Positions 45,529-56,443 of a stretch of 64,000 nucleotides of DNA are shown here, in pieces (the stretch's first letter is position 1; each line of letters opens with the position of its first letter). The notes beneath the pieces were generated by a model. It did no database searches, was not told where the DNA came from, and worked only from the letters and a program-made list of their open reading frames with translations. Origin of the DNA: Oreohelix idahoensis. Lineage: Eukaryota; Mollusca; Gastropoda; Stylommatophora; Oreohelicidae. Both the position numbers and the translations under genes were made by a program. The DNA lies in contig JAMPIV010005836.1 in NCBI GenBank assembly GCA_024509875.1, forward strand, positions 168,501 to 232,500, given 5' to 3'.

Positions 45529-47162
45529 GCCCAACGCATTATCCTTGCGTTGAATTCCTTATTGGCACCCAGGAAAGCTAATGGAGCATGGTCTGTTTGC
45601 ACCGTGAAAGAAGTACCATACAGAAACTCATGATGGCGTCTGATGCCATGAATCAGAGCGAGACATTCTCTTTCAACGACACTGTAGTTGCGTTCCGCTT
45701 TATTCAGTTTCCGACTGCCGTAAGCTACTGGGAATAGCAGGTTCGGGTCACTGTCCTCGGATTGCAGCAATGTTGACCCGATGCCCTCACCTGACGCATC
45801 AACTCTCAGTACGAAAGGTTTCTTAAGGTCAGGTAACCTTAGGATGGGGTATGCCGCCAACTGTCCTTTCAAAGTGCTGTATGCATGTTCGCACTTTTGA
45901 TTCCACATGACCTTATCAGGACAACCTTTCTTGGTGAGGTCAGTCAGAGGTGCTGTCAGTCCGTTGAAGTTCTGGATGTATTTCCGATAGTAAGCGCATA
46001 GTGATAAGAATGACCTGATGTCTTTCTTTGTTCGGGGTCTTTTTGCTGCCACTATTTTCTCCACGTTCTTCTTAATAGGCCAACTACAGCCGTGAGAAAT
46101 AGTGTGCCCCAGGAAGTCCAGCTTTTCAAATGCGATGAGACATTTGCTAGGTCTGGCTGTGAGACCAGTTTCATGTAGTCTCCTAAGGAGCATAGCGACT
46201 GTAGCAATATGTTCTTCGTAGGATTCCGATGCAATTAAGATGTCGTCCATGAAATTATGGATGTGGGGACTTTGCAAGGGTTCTAAAAGCTATCTCATCA
46301 TCCTGGTAAACACTCCTGGTGCGTTATGCAGTCCGAACGGCATCACATTAAATGTGTAATGTCCTTCACTAGTGCTGAAAGCTAGCAAAGGTTTAACTTC
46401 CTCCTTGACTGGTATTTGATAATAACCTTTACTGAGGTCAATCTTGGAGAAAATCGTTGCCTTGCTGAGCTTGGTGAACAACTCAGAAACAGTTTGGAGC
46501 GGTTCAGGCTGGAATTCCGTTACGTCGTTTAGCAACCTATAATCAATACACAGCCGAACTTCCTTATTGGGCTTCTGCAATAGCACTACACTCGAACTGT
46601 AAGGAGATGTAGAGTCGCTGATAATTCCTGCCTGACGCAGCTTGTCTATTTCTCCGCGAAGTGCATCAGCTTTGGCGTACGGAATGGGGTATACTCTGGT
46701 TCGAACAGGGGTCTCGTTTGTTAATTTCATGTCAAATTCGATGAGATTTGTTCGACCAGGTACATCCGTTAAGACTGCACTGTACTGCTGTAGTAGCGCC
46801 CTGGTTTCTGTTTGTTGTTCTGGTGAGAGATTGTCGCCGAACTTGACATCTTTAAAGGATTCTGTGGGTTGCAATGGGTACTCCATGCAACCATCATCAT
46901 CATCCTCGTCTTCCGTTGCTATGGCGACAGCCAGGAGATGCTCGGAGGATGGCACTGGTCTTTCCAGATATTTCTTGAGCAGATTTATGTGGAAGACCTT
47001 CTCCTTTCCTTTAATGGAGATCTTGTAATTAGTACGTGAGATCTTTTTAAGGACGGTAAACGACCCTTGCCATCCGATGCGAAGTTTATTGCTTCCGGTT
47101 GGAAGTAGTAATAAGACTTTCTCCCCTGGTTGGAGTTCTCTCTCTTTTGCAGCTTTGTTTTA
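45529..47162 (-). pseudogene. pol: element C pol: integrase C-terminus, RT and RNase H (two nonsense codons)
   Basis: Minus-strand frame continuing from the gag-PR-IN ORF after TAA at 47,160-47,162. It holds an integrase C-terminal module (PGEKVLLLLP, GWQGSFTVLKKI, HINLLKKYLE), then RT with LCIDYRLLN, FSKIDLSKGYYQIPV and PFGLHNAPGVF. A TAG at 46,290-46,292 interrupts just before the FMDD catalytic motif. The frame resumes with FMDDILIAS, LDFLGHT, and RNase H (LRVDASGEGIGSTLL, VERECLALI, TDHAPLAFL), and is cut by the LINE at 45,522. All parts are in one frame, so the ancestor was a single continuous polyprotein. FMDD replaces the more usual YVDD/YIDD. Confidence 0.93.
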
Positions 47163-49448
47163 TCTTTTAGTAATTTTAGCGCGGGCTTTCTTAAGGTTTG
47201 TAGTAGCTAGATCCCATCCTAGCTTTAGCCTTTCCTTGAGCTCAGATACATACTTGCTTGCAGAGACGACTGTCTCGTCAGCCTTTTGGTCTGTCAGGGA
47301 CCGAAGTAAGGCTTCTAGTGGCCCCTTTATAGGTCTGCCAAATAAAAGTGTAGCTGGCGCGAATCCCGTAGACGCTTGGGGAACCTCTCGGTAGGCGAAT
47401 ATGGCAGCCGATATATATAGGTCCCAGTCTTCCGGTTTCTCCTGACCCAGCTTACGTAACATGGTGGTGAGGGTGCCGTTAAAACGTTCCACGAGCCCAT
47501 TTCCGGCCGGATGATAGGGACTTGTGTGGATATGTTTGGCCCTCAAGATCTTAAAGATCTCCTCCATTAACAGGCTACGGAATTGGGATCCATTGTCCGT
47601 CAAAACTTGTTGAGGGAATCCCAACCGTGTAAAGATTTGCACGAGGGCTTCTGCGACATGCTTGGAATCTATGCATGGTAGCGGTATAGCTTCGGCCCAC
47701 ATTGTGAAAGTGTCGACTAAAGTCAGGATGAACCTGTGCTTTCTTTTGGTCCTTTCCAGGGGTCCAGTGATGTCGACAGCAACCCGTTCAAATTGAGTCC
47801 CTACTATTGGCATTTGCCCCATGGGTACTGGGGGTGTCAAGTGCTTGGGTGCTACCCGTTGGCACTGGGCGCAGGATTTCACATACCTGATAATGTCAGA
47901 GTTCATTCCTGGCCACCAATAGTGGTTTTTTATTCGCTGAGTAGTGGCGTTTTGTCCCATATGTCCGCTAAAGGGAAGAGAGTGCCCCATCTCTAAGATC
48001 TGGCTTCTGTACTGCGTCGGTACTAGGAGCTGGTTATTCCCCGTGTCCGGGTTGCCCGTTCTACGATACAATACGCCATCCTTAGAAAATATGTCTCCGT
48101 TGTGTCTGGGGTCCTTAGCCATAGGCAGTCTTTTAAAGCAGGGCTCCAGAGTAGGGTCCTTTTGTTGCGCCTCCTTCAGTTCATTCGGCAACAAATTTGA
48201 CGCAGGCTCCCTCTCTTTCTTGGCTAGCCCTCTTGTGGTTACCGCTGCCACAATCGGCTCCTTTCGTCTCCCAATAAACACATATCTACATCCCAGGATA
48301 ACTGGGTAGACAGGATCATCCATAATGGCCGCTTTAATAACCCCTCTGACAAAGTCAGAGTGTATTTCTACCAGTGCGATAGGCAGCGTCCTGGGCGCAA
48401 TACTCTTAAAAACTCCACTAAGTTTGACGGTTTCCTCTGTCTCCTTACCCGGTTTGACTAGATGTCTAGCAACAATGCAACTAAAAGTTAATCCAGTGTC
48501 AAAGAGACAAGTGGTTGAGGTACCATTCAAAATTACAGTTCCTCGAGTTGAGGGTCGGTCCCCCTCAGGTTGAGAATCACTGACATTGACTCTACCTTTC
48601 GAGGCTGTATGCAAACATCCAACGCGGTTAGGCCCAGTCTGCTTGCCCTGATCAGACGTTCCTGGTGTAGGGGTCTTCCCTTTTCCTTGACCTTGGTGGC
48701 CGCGCTGCCACGTAGGCTTGGTGGGTTGATCAGAATTGTTGTTGGGGGAAAATCGGGTTTTGTAGAATTTCGATTTTTCCTGGGGAGGTCTCTGGGTATT
48801 ATTTTCTCGTTGGTTATAATTCTGGGAGGAATTAGAAGAATAGGATGACTGCTCTAGATTTTGTTTTCGAGATGGCTCATCTGTGGGTTTACGTTTAGTG
48901 CTGGGAAGTTCGGCCATTGCACTGGTATAGCGTTCGGCCTTATTGAGGATGTCCTCAAGCCTGACTGCGCCCTGATCAGCCAAAAATCTACGGGTTTCGT
49001 TTGACAAAGTTGCCTTTACCTGTTCCACAAGAACAAGTTCAAGTAGTCCCTCATATGTAAGAGGTAAGTCAGATAATTCGATGCACTTTGTCAAATAGCC
49101 CGTGAGACGTGAAGAGAATTGTGGGAATGTTTCCGTGCTCTCTTTTCGGCTGTTCCTGAACATTTGCAGGAATTTTCGGGCGGTCATCTCCAACCGTTCT
49201 AGCAAGGTCTTTTTCAGCATTTCGTAATCATGTTGGTTGGTTCCCAGCTTCGTGTACACGTCATAAGCATTAGCTTTTAGTGACGTTGAGAGCTTAAGTG
49301 CCCAGCGGGTACTCTCTAACCCATACAGATTCGCGAGCCTTTCGAATTTTTCTAGGTAGCTGTCAATTTTTTCATTAGGGCTAGGAAAAGATTCTAAAGC
49401 AAAAGACATCGCCGTTAATTGGGCAGAATGAGTGCTGGAGAGGTCCAT
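47160..49448 (-). pseudogene. gag-pol: element C gag capsid, protease and integrase in one frame
   Basis: 762 codons. Residues 15-180: gag capsid-like (IDSYLEKFERLANLYGLE, TRRFLADQGAVRLEDIL). 185-275: Gln/Asn/Ser-rich linker without a CCHC knuckle. 300-400: aspartic protease with LFDTG (Asp317) and VILG (383-386). 489-529: integrase zinc finger His489, His496, Cys526, Cys529. 555-660: integrase core with Asp559, Asp618 and Glu654, the exact D-x35-E spacing. Integrase would insert the cDNA in the nucleus; protease would mature the particle. The order integrase before RT is Ty1/copia-like while the proteins are gypsy-like. The frame is cut from the gag start by a frameshift near 49,550 and stops at TAA 47,160-47,162 within the integrase C-terminal region. 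Confidence 0.93.
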
Positions 49449-49507
49449 TGACTGAGACTGGGGCGAAGACGGCTCTCCGTTATTCGGAGCAGAGGCGCCC
49501 CGACTCT

Positions 49508-49840
49508 CTAAAGCCTTAAGCGCCAGTTCAAGTTGTCTTTCTCGCTCTCTCTCTCTCTTTCCCTGCGAGCTTCCATCTCTGCCTCAATTTTCTTCTGCTC
49601 CAATTGACGATCGTCCGCTTCTTTCTTCCTAGCTTCTGCCCTCTCTTCTCTCTCTTTTTCTTCCTTCCTCTCAGCTTCTGCTCTTTGTTTCTCTTCCTTC
49701 CTCTCTGCTTCTGCCCTTTGTTGCTGCGCGTCATATATTTCCAATTCCTGGTTGATAAACAGATTCGCCGCTTCTGCGTCTAAGCCTGCCTCTTTCGCTT
49801 CCAGCCTCAGGATGGATCTCCTCTGTATCCTCTCTGCCAT
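49508..49840 (-). pseudogene. gag: element C gag N-terminus, coiled coil, frameshifted
   Basis: ATG at 49,840 (MAERIQRRSI) opens 110 codons. The second half is a strongly charged coiled coil (QRAEAERKEEK repeated). A run of GA dinucleotides at about 49,538-49,560 appears to have changed length, because the downstream gag frame is found in another phase, and this frame ends soon after. The layout (short N-terminal module, charged coil, capsid) parallels family-1 gag. Confidence 0.85.
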
Positions 49841-50542
49841 TGTTAAAGAATAAGTTGTAGTATGACTAGAGAATAGTACGAAAGAACAAGAAGGGAAAAA
49901 AATTCAAAGCCGCTACGAGAAAAAACGAAAGTAAAAACAATTTACTTAATGACCTCGTGTGTTAACTTATCGCCGCTATTATTGTCACTTAAGACTTTTA
50001 ACGCAAGCAACTATGCCAATTAATTGGTAAGTTACACTAGAAAAAAATCTACTATTACTATCAGTAGAGAAAGATTTCAATTAAACCAATTTAAAAGGGA
50101 AAAAAAATAATAAAAAAATTTTCCCCGAAATTTTAATTCTCTAACAACAAACTCCGTCCCTGAAGTCAATTTTATGAGAAGAGACGTGTTAACAAGACTT
50201 AAAAAGTCAGAACAAGGCGTCTTTAGCTAAGCTCAACTCTAGTAACTTCAAAAACCTTTAGTGACTGTAAAACAATCACGCAGTCCCAGCAATTATATAA
50301 CCAAAAAATTTCAATTCCCTCTGCCAGAGAATACAAAGGTGACAAATCTTTTCTTATCACTAACTGCCTGCTCCTGTGGAAAAAAAACCTGTCATAATTA
50401 TTGTGTGGTCGGCCTAAATACTGAACGGCTTGGTCTAGGGGAAGTAATTACTTTTAAAGATTATACCCTATTTCACAAAGACAATCAACCACACTCTATT
50501 GATTTAACTAGGTTCAGAATCTCGAACGAGCTAACCATATAT
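49841..50542 (-). other. element C leader with primer binding site
   Basis: Untranslated leader of about 700 nt. The reverse complement of 50,520-50,537 reads TGGTTAGCTCGTTCGAGA, a TGG-initiated primer binding site 5 nt (ATATA) from the LTR edge. It differs from the family-1 PBS, implying a different tRNA primer. Confidence 0.7.
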
Positions 50543-51476
50543 TGTCGTAATTTTTATCTGAGAGGGTGCTGATGGATATTGGTCCCTTTAGAGTGTAGAG
50601 GAATATTGAAGGCTCTGTGAGAATAAGGATTTAGGAGAATGAGGTAGTAGATTCACAAGCACTGGGAAGAGCAAGGACAGTCTCTTATTACGACAATATC
50701 TGTTTCTCACAGACTATTCCTATCTCTCTTCTGAACAAACAATTGTTTGTCAGTTCCAGTCGCTAAGGCGCACTCACCGATTTGGTGATTCTATCGCACA
50801 ATCATACATGAATACAGTCTACACAGATGGAAATGTTTGGAGTTTTGGGCCAGCCGACAACCAACACAAATAAAGATTAATACCTTTATTATCATAAAGC
50901 AGTCACAAAAAATTATACATTTACAGTCAAAAATCAAAGGTTACAGAATACAAATATGATAAGGGAAGAGGGGGGTTTGAGGAGAAATATCCCATCCACC
51001 GTTTCCCGTTTGTATTTACTAACAGACAAGACCCAGTCCAAAAGACACGAAAGGGGGGGGGGGGTGATCAGAGATAGGCAATTTAACCCACTGGTAAATT
51101 TATTACTCTGAGGCAAGGGGTTACAGTAAAAGGGGAGGGGGGTATAGAGGAAAAGCTAGGGTTTTCAAATGTCTCCCTTTAATCATACAAATTTTACGGG
51201 AGGGGGAAATGAACACAGTTACACAATCCCACTAGGAGAAATCCCGTACAAGGAATACAATGCACCTTAATACTAGGTCGAACTAATTAAAAGGGTAAAG
51301 AAAAGATTAAATCTCCTTTCATTCAAAAAAAAACACACTAGCGCTGGCCATCCCACAAACACACACGCAGACTTACCAAAATGGTGAATTCTCTCACTCT
51401 AGGAATTATTTACCACAGCAGCAAATACCGTGGAATAATGTACTGGTCTTCTTATTTCTTCCGTGTCAGGCCCCAG
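50543..51476 (-). repeat. 5' LTR of element C, first part
   Basis: 934 bp matching 38,961-39,894, then interrupted by element D. The last 5 bp, CCCAG, are the left TSD of D. Confidence 0.93.
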
Positions 51477-54179
51477 TGTGGTAAAGTGGGATTTTATAAA
51501 TATCTATAGGGGACTTAGTGTACTGACTGAGATCAGCTGTGAAGGTATCTGTATCTAATAGGTGTAGTGTTTTACAGATAACCTTACTTGCTGCCACATA
51601 TGTATACCTCAGTCAGAATTATTCTGGAATATTGTGATGACTACGTTATATGTCTAGGGTATGTATATGATGAAGTGTAAGTCACAACAACAACAGACAG
51701 ATAAACAATTTAATTTATTCCACCACACTTGACAACACTGTGACACTCACATACATGGAACATTCTATGAGACTATCTTAAACGAGTCACTGGTAAATTT
51801 TCAAATATCAATATGTATTAATTACTTTTCATTAATATATATGTGCCCTGATTCAAATACATAGTGAACAAGGAATCACAATCAATTTCAATTATAAGTT
51901 ATATATATATATAGAATTTATCAATATGAATCTTGTAGTGACATATTTTATCAATTTTATCATATGTGTGTCAGTTGTGTAGTAGTAATATGAGGTAATA
52001 CTGGTGTTGTTTTTTCAAGCTATGTTGGTATTTGTCATCATGACTTCAAGTGTTTATTTCTGTTGGAACTAGTATTGGAGATGTTCTCAGTTCCGTTCAT
52101 TAAAACAAATTATTTCCCCTCTTATTTTAATACAATGTCAGTTTAAAGGTAAAAAAAGGTAAAGGAACCCGTTACACGCCCATTGAGGCATATTGGGAAT
52201 ATGGTGTTAGGCCCATATTATCTTGACCGTCGGCACACGAGGGGTGATGTGGTCGGCATCACGCCGGCCGCCTTAACCTTCCCAGAGTAGCTCTGGTACC
52301 CATTTGGGGGCTGGGTCGACCCAGGAGCCGTTTGTGGCCAAAAATTTTCCGCCTCATCTGGGGATCGAACCATAGACCACTGCGCTAGGAAGCCAGTGCA
52401 CTAACCACTATGCTACCGCGGCTCCATGTCAGTTTAAAGGGGGTATACATAATGTTGAACTCCGCTGGCCACATAGGCTTAACTTTCGTGATGGCGGCAG
52501 GAAAAGACTCCTCTGCTCGATTGCTCCCCTGTGTTCTGGAGACACCTCACTGTTTGCTATATGGACCAAGGAGTATGCTGTCCGCCTCTGGATTCAGCAA
52601 AGCTCTGACCAGGTACTGCTCAATAGCTTTACGACCACAGTCCCTGAAACAAGAAGGTTGTACCTCCTACTTCAGAACTAATTTATACTCTATTTCTACA
52701 CTGAGCACAATACAGAACAAACACTGAGTTCAGAGCAGTAGGCCAACTGCTATCTTCATCTGAAACAATTTTCACCAGTATTTTCCTCCCTAATGGTTAC
52801 CACGCCTCTGCAATTCCAGCATTATTTCTTTCTAGTCAATAATATAGGTGTCAGTGTACTGTTTGGCAATTCCATTTAGTTTCACTTTCCTCCGACACCT
52901 TCTGTTCAGGCTGGAGCATTATATAGGCTTTACCTCAAGTTCGCTACTGAACCACACATATATACAGACATAATTTATCAATTTACATTCAATTTTCATT
53001 AAAAAGATATCAAACCTTTCAAGCTTACCACAATTCATGGAAATATTACACAGTGACGTTGAATGGCAATGAATATAGCACAACTTCGATCTGCCGATGT
53101 CCCAGGCTTTTATTTATAACAATATGCACTGGTGCTCAACGCACTGTTTCTTAGTAGGTTTATTACAAGATGTGGCCCGGAACAGACGCCCTGAATTGAG
53201 TATATTGGCAGCTCTAACCAATCATGCCATTTTTACCTACTTTTCAAAAAATATTACCCTTCTCACGTTTCCCCTAACAACAAAGAAGTAGTATTTATAG
53301 TCCGACTAATCGTGTTTAGCCTTACATTTATTTTCCGCCAATCCAATAGGAGGTAACATGTCAGAATATTTCCCGTACAATGGTGGGGTGAAATTCTGCC
53401 ACTGAGCGATTCTGAATTTGGTGTTGTCTGACACCCTTACTATTTTCTTTTGGCTATAATTTGTTAATTCCTAGACTATTTGCGTAACGTTTAACATATT
53501 ATTTGTCAGCAAGTCCTAAGGAACCTAAATATATATATTTAATGGAGCCAAAATGCATTTTCTTCTAGGATAGTCGTGCTGTTACTACCTCCTCACTTCC
53601 AAACTTTAGGGTGTCTGGGTACTGTCATGTTTTCAAACGTAAACCAGTATAATGTCATATTTCCTAATAAGAATTTTGTAAGTTTTTAAAACCTAACTCT
53701 GGTATGGGTAGTGTTTTTATCACTGTCGATTTGAAAAAAAACTAGTGCATGTGGCCTTACACTCGTGATGGCAGCAATTGTGTATCGCGCGACGTGTGTT
53801 TAGTGTTGCATGTGTCCCTGCTTTCAGCCCTCCCTTCTTTCTATCTTTAGTCCATCTGTCTTTCGTTTTTTTTGGCTACGTAGTGTATAAAAGGACATGA
53901 ATGGAATTTTAAATCTAGGTCAACTTGCGTATCTCAAGGTTTTTCTTAGAAAGGCAGTACACGTTTCATTGAAGAAAGCGTGTAGTGATACAGTAGGCTT
54001 TTACTATCAACGTGAAAGCGTTACAATTTGCAGACGAAGTAGAAAACAAGGGGGATTTCGAGTACAGTCCTTGTGACAGCACTGTTCTTTACCATTCTTC
54101 TTTCCTTTTATTAAATTTATTTGTTAGGCTTTGCATTTATTTGATAATTTATATATGTGGATTAGAATATTTCACGACA
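51477..54179 (-). repeat. 3' LTR of element D (contains a SINE)
   Basis: 2,703 bp, or 2,412 bp without the SINE and its duplicated target. Almost identical to 57,856-60,268, so D is recent. TATA-type motif near 53,290-53,297 on the minus strand. Confidence 0.95.
52150..52425 (-). mobile_element. tRNA-derived SINE (family 1), full length
   Basis: A 276-bp minus-strand insertion with a perfect 15-bp TSD, ATGTCAGTTTAAAGG (52,135-52,149 and 52,426-52,440). It is absent from D's other LTR, which gives the empty site. On the minus strand it begins GGAGCCGCGGTAGCATAGTGG, with A box TAGCATAGTGGTTAG and B box GGTTCGATCCCC about 45 bp later, and ends in a short A/T-rich tail (TTTACCTTTTTTTA). It is the best reference copy for the truncated copy at 6269-6504. 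Confidence 0.94.
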
Positions 54180-54240
54180 TCTCCCCTCTTAAAACAGACA
54201 TCCCATGTCAGTCCTTTATTCTATATACACATAGATAAAT
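54180..54240 (-). promoter_or_regulatory. element D polypurine tract and 3' internal end
   Basis: TCTCCCCTCTT (54,180-54,190) is the complement of the polypurine tract. The following approximately 50 bp match element A at 9002-9048. Homology to pol then stops. Confidence 0.8.
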
Positions 54241-54656
54241 GTAAGTCAACTTGACTTTACTCTGCTGTGGTGCTATCATGGTTTTATGTAGTTGGGTCCA
54301 TTCAGAGTAGGCACTACTCATGAAATCTGCCTCAGACCTCTACAACCAATAATATATTTCGGTTATGTTACTGAACAGCCGCAAGTGTGACTGCTTGTCT
54401 TAATGCTGCTTCACAACCCGTATTCACCATTTCTCTTCTCTGAGTCTGCGCAATGACATGTCCAGAGAACATTAGATTTCCCTCAAAATGTACGTTATGA
54501 GGAGATAACATATACCTGGTGATAGCAGAGTTTTCGTAGGGGATCCCATAATCTCCTTATTAGCCTGTATGAAACATTCGGAATATCCTCAATCAAAGAG
54601 GCAACTCAGGGATTCATTACGTTCCTCCGAAATGTTTACATCCAACAATTTTGTCT
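54241..54656 (-). other. 416-bp segment of unknown origin replacing RT palm and RNase H
   Basis: Neither A nor B has this sequence; it takes the place of about 990 bp of pol. On the minus strand one frame (54,556-54,371, 62 codons) is open and looks coding-like in composition, with residues such as NVHFEGNLMFSGHVIAQTQ; I do not recognise it. Another frame has an LFD.GYSECFI string that resembles an aspartic-protease active site broken by a stop. It may be captured element or host sequence. Confidence 0.5.
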
Positions 54657-55561
54657 GATCTCAGGTTTTACTGGAATCTGATAGTATCCTTTACTCAGAT
54701 CCACTTTTGAGAAATATTTAGCTTTATTTAGCCTGGCAAACAACTGATTTGTATCCGGCAATGGATCCACCTGTCCTTCTGTAATAGCATTCAGTCTCCT
54801 GTAATCTATACAGAGTCCATGTTCTCCAGAGGGTTTCCTTAAGAGTACAACACCGGAACTATACGAAGATTCACTGTGTGAAATAATTCCTTCCTTCAAC
54901 AAATAGTCTATCTCTTCCTTCAAAGCTTTCTCCTTAGCAAAAGGAATCGAATATGGCTTCATACAGACAGGTGTGGGGTCTATCAGTTTCATATCATATT
55001 CCAATAAGTTTGTATGCCCAGGTCGGTCGGTTAACACCTCTGTATGAGTATCTAGAACCTGTTGCACTCTCTCTTTCTGAGTTTTCGTTAAATGTGTACT
55101 GATTTTCACCTGTGCCGCTGTCTCACAGGGGTGTAATGGATATTCAAATGATGAAAGTGGTTCCTTTTTCATCTCCATGGCGATAGACAAGGTCAACAAG
55201 TGTGTCTCTTCCTGATGTTCTCTTTCCAAATATTTCTTCAGGAGATTCAAATGATAGATTTTTTCTTTCCCCTTCTTATCTATCTTATAATTGGTTCTAG
55301 ACACCTTCTCTAGAACTGTATATGGACCTTGCCATCCAATCTGTAACTTATTCTGACTCCCGGGGAGAAGAAGCAGTACCTTCTCTCCCACAACCAAATC
55401 TCTGTCTTTAGCTTTCCGGTTATAGTAAGCAGCATGTTTCTTCCTGGCTTGTTTCAAATTTTCATTGGCAAGTTTCCAGCCAGTTTTTAAACGAGTGGTC
55501 AGCTCATTCACATATTGGTATGAGGATGTAATATTTTCCTCTGCCTTTTCATCAGTCCACG
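54636..55561 (-). pseudogene. pol: element D pol: integrase C-terminus and truncated RT
   Basis: The minus-strand frame covers the integrase C-terminal module (VGEKVLLLLPG, GWQGPYTVLEKV) and RT up to FSKVDLSKGYYQIPVKPE, then runs into the foreign segment and stops. The catalytic FMDD and all of RNase H are missing, so the product could not reverse-transcribe. Unlike A, the segment between integrase and RT has no nonsense codon here. One RT residue differs from A and B (GEHGLCIDY instead of GEHRLCIDY). Confidence 0.9.
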
Positions 55562-55573
55562 TTCTTAACAGCG

Positions 55574-56443
55574 TTACATATGGACCTTTAATTTTGTGGA
55601 CCTATTTGTCCATGCACCGGTATGGTCTCTTCCACTAGAAGCGCTATAGTGATGATTGTTCTTCCCAGAATTATCATGCACAAAACGACCGCTACCAATT
55701 TTCCTCTTGGGGCTTTCTCCCCACTTAAAGTTCTTGATGAGAGATTTCCTCTCTACATCCTCTTCCTCCAGTTTGTTTAAGTCCGATTGAGGGATTTTCG
55801 GCTTATCCTGGGGTAAGACATCTTTTTGCACTCTCCGCATAGTGGCCATTGTAAAACAGTTAAGTGAAGCTTGTCCGTGAAAAGGGGCTTCCCATTTCAT
55901 TTGGTCCACTTTATCAAATTTATTTTTCTTCTTATTCTCAGGCCTAATTTTGCCCCGTGGCGTGTCCAGGTCCTGATCAATGTTCCCACTTGTGGGTGTT
56001 CCCTCATGTGCTATGCTACACCTTTCTACAAAATTCTCAATGTCCCATCTTGCTTTGGGCCAATAATAATTGTGAGCCACCTTTTGAATGATGGTACCTA
56101 TTTTCTCATGGTCCCCATCTGGTTTCACATGTAGGCTCCTTATTAATTCTGTCCTATATCTTTTAGGAAGTACCAGCTGTCCCTGACCTTTGGATCTAGC
56201 TCCAGTCTTCCTATACATCAACCTGTTTTTCATGTAAAAATCTCCCTTGCCTGGAGTTGTATGACAAGTTGACAATTTCCTGAAACAAGGCTTGAGTGTT
56301 TTATCCCCAGCCTGTGCCTTCCTCATCTCTTCTGGAGTGGTATCCAACATGATATCCTCCTCCTGTCTTGAGGTCGACCTGACCTGAAGGGTTGCCATAT
56401 ACACAGGTTTCCTTCTGCAACGGTCAGTGTCATGATTGTCCAT
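55574..56443 (-). pseudogene. element D ORF1 C-terminal part: zinc knuckle end, integrase remnant, unknown segment
   Basis: 290-codon frame starting within the zinc knuckle (MDNHDTDRCRRKP) and continuing through PVYMATLQVRSTSRQEED without interruption, which shows the sequence that element B split in A. It then has the integrase zinc-finger remnant and the charged unknown segment, ending in TAA at the place where A and B have TAG. The next ORF overlaps in the -1 frame. Confidence 0.85.

Noticed and set aside
47736..48848. Several plus-strand ORFs of 80-120 codons
   Set aside because: Antisense shadows of element C gag-PR-IN.
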